DNA from: JAOUEA01 sp963790335
GTDB lineage: Bacteria > Actinomycetota > UBA4738 > HRBIN12
DNA length: 64,000 nucleotides
Assembly: GCA_963790335.1 (NCBI GenBank)
Contig: CAWBOB010000006.1
Coordinates: 1-64,000 of the forward strand
Direction: 5' to 3'
In this document: one piece after another, positions 49,979 to 59,828 of the stretch
Layout: each line of letters begins with the position of its first letter
How positions within the stretch are numbered: position 1 is the first letter of the stretch
Program-made: the position numbers and the translations under genes
The notes under the pieces: model-generated
What the model saw: only the letters and a program-made list of their open reading frames with translations
What the model was told of the DNA's origin: nothing
The model's database searches: none

Positions 49979-50739
49979 GTGACCCAGGACCACGTGCGGA
50001 TCAACCGCGCGAGCTGGAACGACGACGCCGACGAGTGGGTCGAGCGTGGCCGTCGCGACTGGGCCAGCGACGAGATCGCGTGGGGCGTGTGGCATGTCCC
50101 CGAGTCGGAGCTTCAGCTGCTCCCGGAGCTCGACGGCATCGATGCGGTCGAGCTCGGCTGCGGAACGGGCTACGTGTCGGCGTGGCTCGCTCGCCGCGGC
50201 GCACGCCCCGTTGGTCTCGACGCGTCGGAGCGTCAGCTCGCGACCGCCCGCGCGTTCCAGCTCGAGTTCGGGCTGCGATTCCCGCTCGTGCACGCCGACG
50301 CCGAACGTCCGCCGTTGCGCGACGCGAGCTTCGACCTCGCGATCTCGGAGTACGGCGCGGCGATCTGGTGCGACCCCTATCGTTGGATCCCCGAGGCGGC
50401 CCGGCTGCTGCGCCCGGGTGGGCCGCCTCGTCTTCCTCGGGCATTCCTACCTGTCGATGCTGGTGTTCCCCGACGAAGAGCTGCCGGCGGGTGAGACGTT
50501 GGTGCGACCACACTTCGGCATGCATCGGTTCGACTGGCCAGACGGCGAGCGGGTCGGTGGAGTTCGCGATCCCCCACGGTGAGATGATCGGGCTGCTGCG
50601 TTCGTCGGGCTTCGAGGTGGAAGGTCTCGTCGAGTATCCGGCTCCGGATGACGCCGAGGATCCGAGCGATCCGCTCGCGACCGCCGAGTGGTCTCGGCGT
50701 TGGCCGATCGAGGAAGCATGGAAGGCCCGCAAGCGCTGA
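49979..50739 (+). CDS. SAM-dependent methyltransferase, two frameshifts
   Basis: This is a class I methyltransferase of about 250 residues from GTG 49979. VRINRASWNDDADEWVERGR, WGVWHVPESELQLLPELDG, then AVELGCGTGYVSAWLARRGA is the SAM-binding glycine motif. FPLVHADAERPPLRDASFDL follows, with ISEYGAAIWCDPYRWIPEAA as post-motif. Two indels (near 50420 and 50560) connect LRPGGRLVFLGHSYLSMLVF and VEFAIPHGEMIGLLRSSGFE, ending RKR at 50739. The type resembles UbiE/Coq5-like small-molecule methyltransferases in actinobacteria; the acceptor is unknown. It is in the same direction as the GNAT gene, 44 bases downstream. Confidence 0.85.
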
Positions 50740-50782
50740 GCGAGACGGCACGGGCACCGGGCCCGGGTACGCTTCACGGCCG

Positions 50783-51334
50783 ATGATGCCCGACCGCGAC
50801 TTCGAACCGATCACGACGGATCGACTCGTGCTGCGTCGTTCGCACGCCGGCGACGCGGCGGCGATCTCCGCGTACCGCAGCGAGCCCGAGGTGCATCGAT
50901 ACCAGGGATGGGAACGTACCGACCACGAAGGCGTGCACGACGAGATCGCAGAGATGGCGCAGCGCGCGCCCGGGGAACCGGGCGGGTGGGTGCAGCTCTC
51001 GGTCGAGGAGCGCGATTCCGGGCGGCTCGTCGGCGACGTCGGACTGAGCCTGGATGAGCACGATCCCGGGGTCATCAAGATCGGCTACACGATGGATCCC
51101 GGCTTCCAGGGTCGCGGGTACGCCACCGAGGCGGTCGCGGCGCTCGTCGACTACGCGTTCGAAGGACTCGGGGCCGCGACGGTGCGCGCCTTCGCGAGCG
51201 CGGAGAACCTGGCCTCGATCAGGGTCGCGGAGAAGGTCGGGCTGCGGCTCGTGGAACGGTTCGAGCGCACGTACGAGGGCGAGACCTGGCAGGGCGTTCG
51301 CTACGAGATCGTTCGCTCGGAACGCCCGCGTTAG
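50783..51334 (+). CDS. GNAT-family acetyltransferase (RimJ/RimL-like)
   Basis: This is a 183-residue N-acetyltransferase (Acetyltransf_3). ITTDRLVLRRSHAGDAAAIS is the family opening. IKIGYTMDPGFQGRGYATEA carries the acetyl-CoA-binding motif A (Q-x-x-G-x-G/A), and ALVDYAFEGLGAATVRAFAS, then ENLASIRVAEKVGLRLVERF are conserved. Two ATGs (50783, 50786) are adjacent. The substrate may be a protein N-terminus or a small amine. It is convergent with the coiled-coil protein; the two genes overlap by four bases. Confidence 0.88.
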   Translation: MMPDRDFEPITTDRLVLRRSHAGDAAAISAYRSEPEVHRYQGWERTDHEGVHDEIAEMAQRAPGEPGGWVQLSVEERDSGRLVGDVGLSLDEHDPGVIKIGYTMDPGFQGRGYATEAVAALVDYAFEGLGAATVRAFASAENLASIRVAEKVGLRLVERFERTYEGETWQGVRYEIVRSERPR

Positions 51335-52216
51335 GGGGGCTCCGTGGCGCTGCGCATGGCCTTCTCGGCCCGCGCGAGCTCGGTCTCTGCCTCCGCCGCC
51401 GTGGCCGCCGCACGCGCGTGCTTCTGCTCGACCACCTCGAGGCGCCGGCGCATGCCGTCGAGCTCGTGAGCGAACCCGTCGGCCGCCTGGCGAGCCTTCT
51501 TCGCTCGCCGGGCGGCGGCATCCAGGTTCCGCCGGAGCGTTCCGACATCCTGGTCGTCCTCGGAGGCCGTGGCCAGCGCCGGATCCGGCGTCGGCCTCGG
51601 ATCCCGGGGCTCGCGCCGGTGCGGCCGCGTCGGACGATGAAGGGTCGCGAGGGGTCGAGTCGTCTGCTGGCGTGTCAGACCGCAGGCGCCCCCCGTCGAT
51701 CGACGTCAGCCCGAACATGTCCCCGAACCCGGTGCTCGCGGCGGGAGGACGCTCGAAGGTGCCGTCGGAGAGCTTGGCGCCGGCGTCGGCGTCGACCGAG
51801 CACGTCTCGAGCGCTCGCGTCAGCGCGTCGCCGTGCGCGTCGGAACTCGCCCCTCGCTCGGCGAGCGCGGCGACCGCGACCGCGGCGAGGTCGGCCACGG
51901 CGCCCTTACGAGCCGCGCTCGCGGCCTGCAAGCGCTCGGCCGCGCCCCGCTTCGACGACAACGCGCCCTGCTGGGCCGCCCGGACCTCGGCGCCGGCGTC
52001 GAGCAGGTTCCGAACGCCGTCGGGGTCGCGTACGCAGAGCTGATCCAGCGCCCACGCCACCACGGTCGGCTTGCGCAGGGCCTTCACCACCCGGGCGTCG
52101 TCGGCACGGCCGTGCTCGCGCAGGTTCGCCGCGAGCCGATCGCGCGCCGCGACGAAGTCTTCGGGCGCCTCGCGGAACAGCGCCACGGCATCGTCGGGGA
52201 GCGGCCCTTCGGTCAT
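51331..52216 (-). CDS. Actinobacterial coiled-coil protein, frameshifted
   Basis: This is a soluble protein of about 295 residues. ATG 52216 opens LPDDAVALFREAPEDFVAAR, then DRLAANLREHGRADDARVVK and LRKPTVVAWALDQLCVRDPD, followed by LDAGAEVRAAQQGALS. This is a conserved type in actinobacteria with no named function. A Ser/Asp/Pro linker follows. After an indel near 51600, LRRNLDAAARRAKKARQAAD, HELDGMRRRLEVVEQKHARA, then EAETELARAEKAMRSATEPP is a long coiled coil ending at 51331. It may be a structural or nucleic-acid-associated protein; the N-terminal pattern is recognised, the role is not. Confidence 0.6.
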
Positions 52217-52243
52217 GGCGTGATGATGAAGGACCTCACGGCA

Positions 52244-54015
52244 TCACGCATCCACCAGATCGAACCGGTCGACCGCGATCCATCGTCCGCGCGAGGCAGC
52301 CGACGGGCGCGCGAGCACCTCGAGGCGGAGCGTGTGCGTCGTCGTCGGTGAGGCCGTCGATCCGCTGGACCACGCCGAACGCGCGCCTCGCCGAGTACAG
52401 GTCGACGATCCGCACACGATCACCGTCGACCGACACCAGGACGCGGCCCCTGTTCGGCCCGGTCACGGTGAGCCAGTCGATGCCCACGCCCTCGAAGCGG
52501 ATCTCGGCGACGGCGCCGGCGTGATCGGTCAGGGCGAACGATCCGCCGGACGCACGCGGCGACCGCTCGACGTGCCATGACCGGGCGGGTCGCAGCGGAC
52601 ACCGGGGCTCGTCCGTGCTCGACGGAGCCGGGGGCCAGGAACGGCTCCACGAGTGGCGTGGCCGACGTTGCCGACCCGATCGATCACCGGACGGCTACCC
52701 GACGGGTTCACGATGACCTCGTAGTCCCGGCCGGGCACGAACGACGCGTTCGGGTTCATCACGACCGTACGCACGGCGCCGTCACACGCCACCCGGGTGC
52801 CGGCTCGCCGTTCGGCAGAACCGGTCCACGGCGACCCGAGCACCGTTCGCGCGCCGGACGAGCACGTTCGCCCCGCCGACCGCCTCACCGGTTCGTCGAA
52901 CCGCACCATGACCGGCCCGTCGAACCCAGCCCGCACGACCGCGCTCGGCGGTCGGCGCGGTGATGTCGGTGACGAAGGTGGCGCGGACCGTTCTGTTCCC
53001 GCGCATCGTGATCGTGCAGGTCTCCTCGTCGCCGCGGCAGTCACCGCCCCAGCCGGTGAAGTAGGCGTGTTCGTTCGGGATCGCCGTGAGGGTGACGGTC
53101 GCGTTGGGATCCGTGCTCTTCGCACAGGTCGCGCGGCACCCCAGGCCGCTCGGGGCGCTGGTCACCACACCCGCTCCGCCCTCGACCTCGAGCGAGAGCC
53201 GGCGGATCGTGATCGGTCCGAGCGAGGCTCCCTTCGCGACGTCGAGGTCGACCCGGCCCTGGATGCCGGCGACGTGCCCATGGCTCGTGTACTGCCACAC
53301 CCTCCATCCGTTCCCGTCCCAGTCGCCGGCCGGCAGCGTGGGCGCGTCGACGCCCCAGTGCGCGACCCAGAGCGGGACGCCGTCGCGCGCGAGCACGGGC
53401 GAGTCACCCGTGCGGCGAGCCCAGCCGTAGGGGCTGGTGTACATGAGCGGCGTGACGCCGGTCAGCCGGCGCACCTCCTCGATCCATCGGCGGGCCCACA
53501 GCGTGACGCCTCGCTGGTCGAGGCCTTGGCTCGTCTCGAGGTCGAGCACCGGAAGCAGGTTGCCCGGCCTCGGGTCGGCCTGGCTCACGAACCAGCGGGC
53601 CTCCTCGACGGCATCGCCCCTCGACGGGTCCGGGCGGGCGAAGTGGTAGGCGCCCACACGCAGCCCGTTCCCACGCGCTCCCGTCGCGGTTCGCGCCGAA
53701 CGTCGGGTCGAGGTAGTCGTGCCCGTCGGTCGCCTTCAGGAAGGCGAAGCGCTTGCCGGCGCCCGCCACCTTCCGCCAGTCGATCGTCTCCTGCCAATGG
53801 CTCACGTCGATGCCGGGAAGCGTGGGTCCGACGTTCGGGCGCGAGGCTCGCGACACGCCGGTCGTCATGGCATCACCCGTGGACCCCGCGTATCCGTCGC
53901 GCGGCGACGCAACGACTCCGACGCCCGATGCTGTCGCCGAAGGGCTCGCCAGGAGCGAGCAGAAGAGGGAACACGCGATGAGCAGCCGGCCGGTTGCGGG
54001 ATGTCGAAGCAGCAT
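52244..54015 (-). CDS. Secreted GH25 lysozyme with InlB-like repeat and C-terminal lectin-like module, several frameshifts
   Basis: This is a muramidase of about 590 residues. ATG 54015 gives a signal peptide (LLIACSLFCSLLASPSATAS). LPGIDVSHWQETIDWRKVAG begins the GH25 domain with the first catalytic Asp. FAFLKATDGHDYLDPTFGAN and GAYHFARPDPSRGDAVEEAR follow, then LLPVLDLETSQGLD with the second catalytic D-x-E, and YTSPYGWARR. It ends WRVWQYTSHGHVAGIQGRVD. Next is one InlB-like repeat (VVTSAPSGLGCRATCAKSTD, FTGWGGDCRG), a Big-like region (FDGPVMVRFDEPVRRS), and a C-terminal module (GIDWLTVTGPNRGRVLVSVD, VRIVDLYS) of the same type as in the GH26-like protein. Indels occur near 53660, 52930, 52650, 52560 and 52335. 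Its target is peptidoglycan. Confidence 0.8.
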
Positions 54016-54136
54016 GGATGCGTACCGATGGAGCGGGCGCCAGGGAGGCTCGATCGAGCGTACCGGTTCTCCATCGGCCGCAGCTCGGCGGAGCTGAACA
54101 GCGCCCATCGGGCGGGTCGGGCGCTCGGCGGCTCCG

Positions 54137-54322
54137 TCAGCGTTGCGAGGTGCTGAGGCCCCAGCGCTCGCGTTCCATGCGGGCGAGCCACTGCACCGCC
54201 TCGCGGACCGGTTCGTCGTCGGGGTGTGCTGCCAACCAGCTGCGTGCCTCGGACATGGCGCTCGACGTCTGATGCGGGGTCACCGCTGACGCCAACGAGC
54301 GGAGAAGGTCGTTGCGATCCAT
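54137..54322 (-). CDS. Small hypothetical protein
   Basis: This is a 61-residue helical protein from ATG 54322 (MDRNDLLRSLASAVTPHQTS, then ARSWLAAHPDDEPVREAVQW). The pattern of Leu, Ala and Arg suggests two amphipathic helices. It lies 122 bases upstream of the lysozyme gene on the same strand and divergent from purA, so its promoter and that of purA share the 98 bases between 54323 and 54420. No family is recognised. Confidence 0.5.
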   Translation of the reverse strand: MDRNDLLRSLASAVTPHQTSSAMSEARSWLAAHPDDEPVREAVQWLARMERERWGLSTSQR

Positions 54323-54420
54323 GCGATCAGTTGTACCCCGGGGCGCGGCTGTCCCAACGCACGATCGCCCGTCTTCACACGAGCGTCACACCTCCTCGAC
54401 GCCTCGTTACACTTCCCGCC

Positions 54421-55710
54421 ATGCCTGCCTCGATCGTGCTCGGAACCCAATGGGGAGACGAAGGCAAGGGCAAGGCGGTCGACTGCTCGCCGACCGCATG
54501 GACCACGTGGTCCGGTATCAGGGCGGCAACAACGCCGGCCACACGGTGATCGCCGAGGGGCGGCTGTTGAAGTTGCAGCTCATCCCGTCGGGCATCCTCT
54601 ACCCCCACATCACATCGGTCATCGCCGACGGCGTCGTGGTCGATCCGCGGCACCTGATGAAGGAGATGGACGCGGTGCGCGAGACGGGGGTCGACGTCTC
54701 GCGACTCGTCGTGAGCGGCAACGCGCACATGATCATGCCGTACCACCTGGAGCTCGAGAAGGTCACGGAGCGATTCCTCGGCTCGAACGCCCTCGGCACC
54801 ACCAAGCGCGGCATCGGTCCCGCCTACGGCGACAAGGCGGCGCGCATCGGGCTGCGCATCCAGGATCTGTTCGACGAGAAGATCTTCCGCCAGAAGCTCG
54901 AGGTCGTGCTGCGCGAGAAGAACCTGATCCTCACGAAGATCTACAACCGGCTGCCCCTCGACGCCGACCGCATCGTCGAGGAGTACATGGCGCTCGCCGA
55001 GCGCATCCAGCCGCACGTGGCCGACACGGGAACGCTGCTGTACCGGGCGCTCTGCGACGGCAAGCAGGTGATGTTCGAAGGCGCCCAGGGCGTGCTGCTC
55101 GACCTGGATCACGGCACGTATCCGTTCGTGACCTCATCGAACCCGGTCGCGGGCAGCGCGCTTGCGAGTGCTGGCGTCGGCCCCCATTGGGTCGAGCGCG
55201 TGGTGGGCATCATGAAGGCCTACATCACGCGTGTCGGCGCTGGGCCGTTCCCGACGGAGCTGCACGACGAGGTGGGGGAGCGCCTCGGCGTGCGTGGCAA
55301 GGAGTTCGGCACGGTCACCGGCCGCCAGCGACGCTGCGGATGGTTCGACGCGTGCCTCGGTCGGTACGCCGCCCGACTGAACGGCCTCACCGAGCTCCTG
55401 ATCACGAAGCTCGACGTGTTGAGCGGGCTCGAGACCGTGAAGATCTGCACCGGCTATCGCGCCTACGGCCAGACGCTTCGACGACATGCCGCCGCACCAG
55501 TCGGTCTTCCACGACGCGAGCCCGGTCTACGAGGAGCTCGAAGGCTGGCACGAGGAGATCGACGAGATCCGGACATTCGAGGGTCTTCCCAAACAGGCTC
55601 AGGCCTACGTGCGGCGCATGGAAGAGCTCGTCGGCGTCCGCGTGAGCATCGTGAGCGTCGGGCCGGAACGCGAACAGAGCCTGGAACTCCCCTCAGAGGT
55701 CGGAGCGTAG
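54421..55710 (+). CDS. purA: Adenylosuccinate synthetase PurA, two frameshifts
   Basis: This enzyme makes adenylosuccinate from IMP, aspartate and GTP. ATG 54421 gives PASIVLGTQWGDEGKGKAVD (the GTP/IMP P-loop and catalytic Asp). A missing base near 54487 separates LLADRMDHVVRYQGGNNAGH (catalytic His). MFEGAQGVLLDLDHGTYPFV, TSSNPVAGSALASAGVGPHW and TVTGRQRRCGWFDACLGRYA are all family signatures. A second indel near 55478 precedes MPPHQSVFHDASPVYEELEG, and the end SIVSVGPEREQ is the guanine-binding part. Expected total length is about 430; the actual sum matches. It is followed after 91 bases by the purD operon. Confidence 0.95.
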
Positions 55711-55801
55711 GACCGCCCGGCACACGTCGGACTCGCGGGTGGAGGCGCTCAGCCGATAAGGTCTGGCCCGTGGGAGCCGGTTCGGTCGCCGTCATCATGC
55801 G

Positions 55802-57073
55802 ATGAAGGCGCTCGTCGTCGGCGGCGGCGGCCGGGAGCACGCCCTGTGCTGGGGTCTCGCACGCAGCCCGCGCGTGACCGAGCTGGTCGCGGCGCCCGGC
55901 AACGCGGGCATCGCCGCGCACGCGCGCCTCGAGCCGGATGTCGACGCCACCGACGTCGAGGCGATCCTGGCACTCGCCGAGCGCGAGCGGCCCGACCTCG
56001 TGGTCATCGGACCGGAAGCGCCCCTCGTGGCCGGTCTCGCCGATGCCCTGCGTGAGCGTCGGCTCGCGGTCTTCGGCCCCGGCGCCGCGGCAGCCAAGCT
56101 CGAGGGTTCCAAATCCTTCGCCAAGGAGCTCATGATGGACGCGGGTGTGCCGACCGCTCGGGCGGGGTCGTTCACCGAGCTCGGGCCGGCGCTGGAGCTC
56201 GTCGATGTGCTGGGTGGTCGTGCCGCCGTCAAGGCGGACGGCCTGGCGGCGGGCAAGGGTGTGACCGTGGCGACCGATCGCGACACCGCCGTCGCCGCCC
56301 TGCGCGAGTGCCTCGAGGCGCAGGTGTTCGGCGAGGCCGGCGCCACGGTGCTGGTGGAAGAGTTGCTCGAAGGCCCCGAGGTCTCCGCGTTCGCGCTCGT
56401 CGACGCCGACCGCGTCGTGCCGCTCGCGCTCAGTCAGGATTTCAAGCGCGTCGGCGACGGTGACAGCGGTCCCAACACCGGAGGCATGGGGGCCTACTCG
56501 CCGCTTCCGTGGATCGAGCCGGCCACCGAGCAGCGGATCTGGGCGATCGTCCGCGCCACCGTCGATGCGCTTCGCCGGCGTGGCATCACCTATCGAGGGC
56601 TGCTGTACACGGGCCTGATGCTCACCCCCGGCGGGCCCAAGGTGCTCGAGTACAACTGTCGGTTCGGTGATCCGGAGACCGAAGTGGTGATCCCGAGGCT
56701 CGAGAGCGATCTGGCCGACCTGCTGATGGCCACGGCGCTCGATCGTCTCGCCGACGTCAAGGTCGCGCTGCGCGACATCGCCGCGGTCACCGTGGTGCTC
56801 GCGAGCGGAGGCTATCCGGGGGCGTACGCGAGCGGTGTGCCGATCGAGGGTCTCGACGATGCGAGCGAGGTCGAGGGAGCGAGCGTGTTCCATGCGGGCA
56901 CCGCGCGCAGCAGCGATACAGTGACGACCGCCGGCGGACGGGTCCTGGCGATCACGGGCACCGGCGCCTCGATCGGCGAGGCTCGCGGCACCGCGTACAC
57001 GGCCGCCGAGCGCATCGCGTTCGAGGGCATGACGTACAGGCGCGACATCGCGGTCCGGGCCGCGCTGCCATAA
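55802..57073 (+). CDS. purD: Phosphoribosylamine-glycine ligase PurD (GAR synthetase)
   Basis: This is a 423-residue ATP-grasp enzyme, step 2 of purine synthesis. KALVVGGGGREHALCWGLAR opens the N-domain. ERERPDLVVIGPEAPLVAGL, GPGAAAAKLEGSKSFAKELM and GRAAVKADGLAAGKGVTVAT, then DFKRVGDGDSGPNTGGMGAY are the ATP-grasp and substrate motifs. LEYNCRFGDPETEVVIPRLE gives the metal ligands. No frameshift. The in-frame ATG 55802 follows an upstream ATGCGATGA, so 55797 is ruled out. It is the first gene of a close operon; purE starts 24 bases after the stop. Confidence 0.97.
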   Translation: MKALVVGGGGREHALCWGLARSPRVTELVAAPGNAGIAAHARLEPDVDATDVEAILALAERERPDLVVIGPEAPLVAGLADALRERRLAVFGPGAAAAKLEGSKSFAKELMMDAGVPTARAGSFTELGPALELVDVLGGRAAVKADGLAAGKGVTVATDRDTAVAALRECLEAQVFGEAGATVLVEELLEGPEVSAFALVDADRVVPLALSQDFKRVGDGDSGPNTGGMGAYSPLPWIEPATEQRIWAIVRATVDALRRRGITYRGLLYTGLMLTPGGPKVLEYNCRFGDPETEVVIPRLESDLADLLMATALDRLADVKVALRDIAAVTVVLASGGYPGAYASGVPIEGLDDASEVEGASVFHAGTARSSDTVTTAGGRVLAITGTGASIGEARGTAYTAAERIAFEGMTYRRDIAVRAALP

Positions 57074-57097
57074 GCGGTGCCGCAGGAAGGAGCAACG

Positions 57098-57574
57098 GTG
57101 GTCGACGAGACGCTTCGCGCGGGGGTGCTGGCGGCGTCGCCGAGCGAGCTGGGCACGATGCGCCAGGCCGGTCTGATCCTGGAGAAGTTCGGGGTCGGCC
57201 ACGAGATCAGGATCATGTCGTCGTCGCGGAACCCCGACCTCGTCGACGAGTACGCCCGCACGGCGTTCGAGCGTGGGCTCAAGGTCGTCATCTGCTCGAC
57301 CGGCATGAGTGGCCATCTCGCCGCCGCGGTCGCGGCCCGCACGATCCTTCCCGTCATCGGCGTGCCGATCGCGACGTCGCCCCAGATGCTCGGCCCCGAA
57401 GCGCTCGCGATCACCGCGCAGATGCCCACGGGCGTGCCGGTCGCGACCGTCGGCGTCGACGCCGCCGTGAACGCGGCGGTGCTCGCCGCGCAGATCGTGG
57501 GCATCAGCGACGCCGAGGTGCAGGCGGCGCTGTGGCGGTTCAAGGACGACCTCGCGGAGGGCCTGAAGCTTTGA
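57098..57574 (+). CDS. purE: Divergent PurE-like carboxyaminoimidazole ribonucleotide mutase
   Basis: This is a 158-residue PurE-fold protein in the place of purE. GTG 57098 is preferred over GTG 57077 because AGGAAGGAG lies just upstream. The general pattern is kept: LPVIGVPIATSPQMLGPEAL, MPTGVPVATVGVDAAVNAAV with LAAQIVGI. Two active-site signatures differ. SAHRTP (catalytic His45 of the E. coli enzyme) is MSSSRNP here, with Ser43 at the His position. GSxSD near the N-terminus is ASPSE. H73 in CSTGMSGHLA corresponds to the second His (GAAHLPG). No purK is present in the operon. It could be a variant enzyme, a different carboxylase, or a non-catalytic paralogue. Position between purD and purB supports a purine role. 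Confidence 0.8.
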   Translation: MVDETLRAGVLAASPSELGTMRQAGLILEKFGVGHEIRIMSSSRNPDLVDEYARTAFERGLKVVICSTGMSGHLAAAVAARTILPVIGVPIATSPQMLGPEALAITAQMPTGVPVATVGVDAAVNAAVLAAQIVGISDAEVQAALWRFKDDLAEGLKL

Positions 57575-58902
57575 TCCCGCGCTACGACGTGCCCGAGCTC
57601 TCGGCGGTCTGGTCCGACGAGGCCAGGCTCGGGCACTGGCTCGAGATCGAGCTGCTGGCGGTGGAGGCATGGTCCGAGCTCGGCGTCGTGCCCGCCGATG
57701 ACGCACGGGCGTGCCGCGAACGAGCGTCGTTCACGGTCGATGCGGTGGCCGAGCGCGAACGGGTCACTCGCCACGACATCGCGGCGTTCGTCGACGTGGT
57801 GGCCGCCTCGATCGGCGAGCAGGGACGGTGGATCCATCACGGGCTCACGTCGAGCGACGTGCTCGATACCGCGTTCGCGCTGCAGCTCCGCGATGCGGCC
57901 GACCTGCTGCTCGTGCGGGTGGACCGCCTGCTCGCCGCCGTGAAGCGCCTGGCGCTCGCCCACCGCGACACCGCCATCATCGGACGGTCCCACGGTGTGC
58001 ACGCCGAGCCCACGTCGTTCGGCCACAAGCTCGCCGTCTGGGCGTTCGAGCTCGACCGCGATCGCGACCGCTTGCGGCGAGCGCGCGAGGCGATCGGCGT
58101 CGGGGCCCTCAGCGGGGTGGTCGGTTCCTACAGCGCGATCGATCCGCGCGTCGAGCAGCTCGTCTGCGCGAGGCTCGGTCTCGCTCCCGCAGAGGTGAGC
58201 ACACAGGTGATCCAGCGCGACCGTCACGCCGAGTACATGTCGGCCCTCGCGATCACGGCCTCGACGCTCGACGCGATCGCGACCGAGATCCGCCATCTCG
58301 CGCGCACCGAGGTGCGCGAGGTGCAGGAGCCGTTCGCCCAGGGGCAGAAGGGCTCGAGCGCGATGCCGCACAAGCGGAACCCCGTCGTGTGCGAGCGCGT
58401 GAGCGGTCTCGCCCGGGTGATCCGCGGCCACGCGGTCGCCGCCCTCGAGAACGTCACGCTCTGGCACGAGCGCGACATCTCGCACTCGAGCGCCGAGCGC
58501 ATGATCTTCCCCGACGCGACCGGGCTGCTGGCGTTCATGCTCGACGACCTCACGCGCGTGGTCGACGGGCTCGTGGTCTTCCCCGATCGCATGCGCGAGA
58601 ACCTCGAGCTGCACGGGGGCATCGCGTACAGCCAGTCGGTGCTGCTCGCTCTCGTGGAAGCCGGGCTCGCGCGCGACGACGCCTATCGCATCGTGCAGCG
58701 GGCGGCCGCGGCTGCGTGGGACGAAGGTGAGAGCTTCCGCGACTCGGTCTCGGCCGATCCCGAGGTGCGCGGGGTGCTCGACGACGTCGCGCTCGCCGAG
58801 CTGTTCGACCCGGCACGGTTCCTGCGGAACCTCGGGCCCGTGTTCGAGCGGCTCGAGAAGCTGCCGGCGCCCGACGACGCTGCCGGGGACGTCGCCCGAT
58901 GA
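57571..58902 (+). CDS. purB: Adenylosuccinate lyase PurB
   Basis: This is a 443-residue fumarase-superfamily lyase acting on SAICAR and adenylosuccinate. TTG 57571 overlaps the purE stop as TTGA. IPRYDVPELSAVWSDEARLG is the typical start. VTRHDIAAFVDVVAASIG, RWIHHGLTSSDVLDTAFALQ and GRSHGVHAEPTSFGHKLAVW (catalytic His) follow, and QKGSSAMPHKRNPVVCERVS is the superfamily signature with the catalytic Ser loop. WHERDISHSSAERMIFPDAT follows. Intact with no shift. The stop overlaps purC as ATGA. Confidence 0.97.
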   Translation: MIPRYDVPELSAVWSDEARLGHWLEIELLAVEAWSELGVVPADDARACRERASFTVDAVAERERVTRHDIAAFVDVVAASIGEQGRWIHHGLTSSDVLDTAFALQLRDAADLLLVRVDRLLAAVKRLALAHRDTAIIGRSHGVHAEPTSFGHKLAVWAFELDRDRDRLRRAREAIGVGALSGVVGSYSAIDPRVEQLVCARLGLAPAEVSTQVIQRDRHAEYMSALAITASTLDAIATEIRHLARTEVREVQEPFAQGQKGSSAMPHKRNPVVCERVSGLARVIRGHAVAALENVTLWHERDISHSSAERMIFPDATGLLAFMLDDLTRVVDGLVVFPDRMRENLELHGGIAYSQSVLLALVEAGLARDDAYRIVQRAAAAAWDEGESFRDSVSADPEVRGVLDDVALAELFDPARFLRNLGPVFERLEKLPAPDDAAGDVAR

Positions 58903-59828
58903 CCGTGGCGAACCGGCTGGTCGCCCAGGGCAAGGTGCGCGACGTGTACGACGCCGGCGACGACGCCCTGTTGCTCGTGGCCACCGATCGCATCAGCGCC
59001 TTCGACGTGGTGCTGGCCGACCCGATCCCCGACAAGGGCCGGGTGCTCACGGGCCTGTCGCGATACTGGTTCGAGCGCAGCGCCGACCTGGTGAGCAACC
59101 ACGTGGTGAGCGGCGACCCGGCGACGTTCCCGCCCCCGTTCACGGACGACCCGAGCCTGGCGGGGCGAGCGCTGCTCGTGCGCCGCGCCGACGTCGTGCC
59201 GCTCGAGTGCGTCGCGCGCGGCTACCTCGCGGGCAGCGGATGGTCGCAGTACCGCGAGACGAGGTCCGTGTGCGGTCTCGACCTTCCCCCGGGACTGGTG
59301 GAGTGCGAGCGCCTCGACGAGGCGATCTTCACCCCGACCACGAAGGCAACCCAGGGTCACGATCTGCCCCTCACGCCGACCGAGGCGATCGAGCTCGTGG
59401 GTCGTGGCCTGTACGAACGCCTGAAGGAGCTCACGCTCGCGATCTACCAGCGACTGGCGACGAGCGCAGCCGAACACGGTGTCATCGTGGCCGACACCAA
59501 GATCGAGCTGGGGTTCGCCGGCGGCGACCTCATCCTGATCGACGAGGTCGGCACGCCCGACTCCAGCCGGTTCTGGCCCGCCGAGGGCTACGGACCGGGA
59601 CGGGCGCAACCGAGCTTCGACAAGCAGTACGTGCGTGATTGGCTCGACGCGAGCGGCTGGGACCGCGAGCCGCCGCCACCGGCCCTGCCGCCCGACGTCG
59701 TCGCCGGCACCGCCGCGCGATATCGCGAGGCGTACGAGCGCGTCACCGGTGAGCCGTTCGTCGACTACCTCGCACGCTGCGGGGCGACCCTCCCGGGCGA
59801 CCCCGCCCTTCGAGGGGAGCCGGCGTGA
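58899..59828 (+). CDS. purC: SAICAR synthetase PurC
   Basis: This is a 309-residue ligase that adds aspartate to CAIR. VAQGKVRDVYDAGDDALLLV, ATDRISAFDVVLADPIPDKG and VLTGLSRYWFERSADLVSNH are the PurC opening. ECVARGYLAGSGWSQYRETR, TKATQGHDLPLT, then VIVADTKIELGFAGGDLILI with DEVGTPDSSRFWPAEGY follow. The length is that of the monomeric or yeast-like type (about 300) rather than the 237-residue E. coli type. ATG 58899 overlaps purB and the end overlaps purS as GTGA. Confidence 0.97.
   Translation: MTVANRLVAQGKVRDVYDAGDDALLLVATDRISAFDVVLADPIPDKGRVLTGLSRYWFERSADLVSNHVVSGDPATFPPPFTDDPSLAGRALLVRRADVVPLECVARGYLAGSGWSQYRETRSVCGLDLPPGLVECERLDEAIFTPTTKATQGHDLPLTPTEAIELVGRGLYERLKELTLAIYQRLATSAAEHGVIVADTKIELGFAGGDLILIDEVGTPDSSRFWPAEGYGPGRAQPSFDKQYVRDWLDASGWDREPPPPALPPDVVAGTAARYREAYERVTGEPFVDYLARCGATLPGDPALRGEPA

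Noticed and set aside
55463..57706. 747-codon frame on the minus strand over purA-purD-purE
   Set aside because: It lies opposite strongly conserved purine genes. The composition is His/Arg-rich, as expected for antisense of GC-rich coding DNA.
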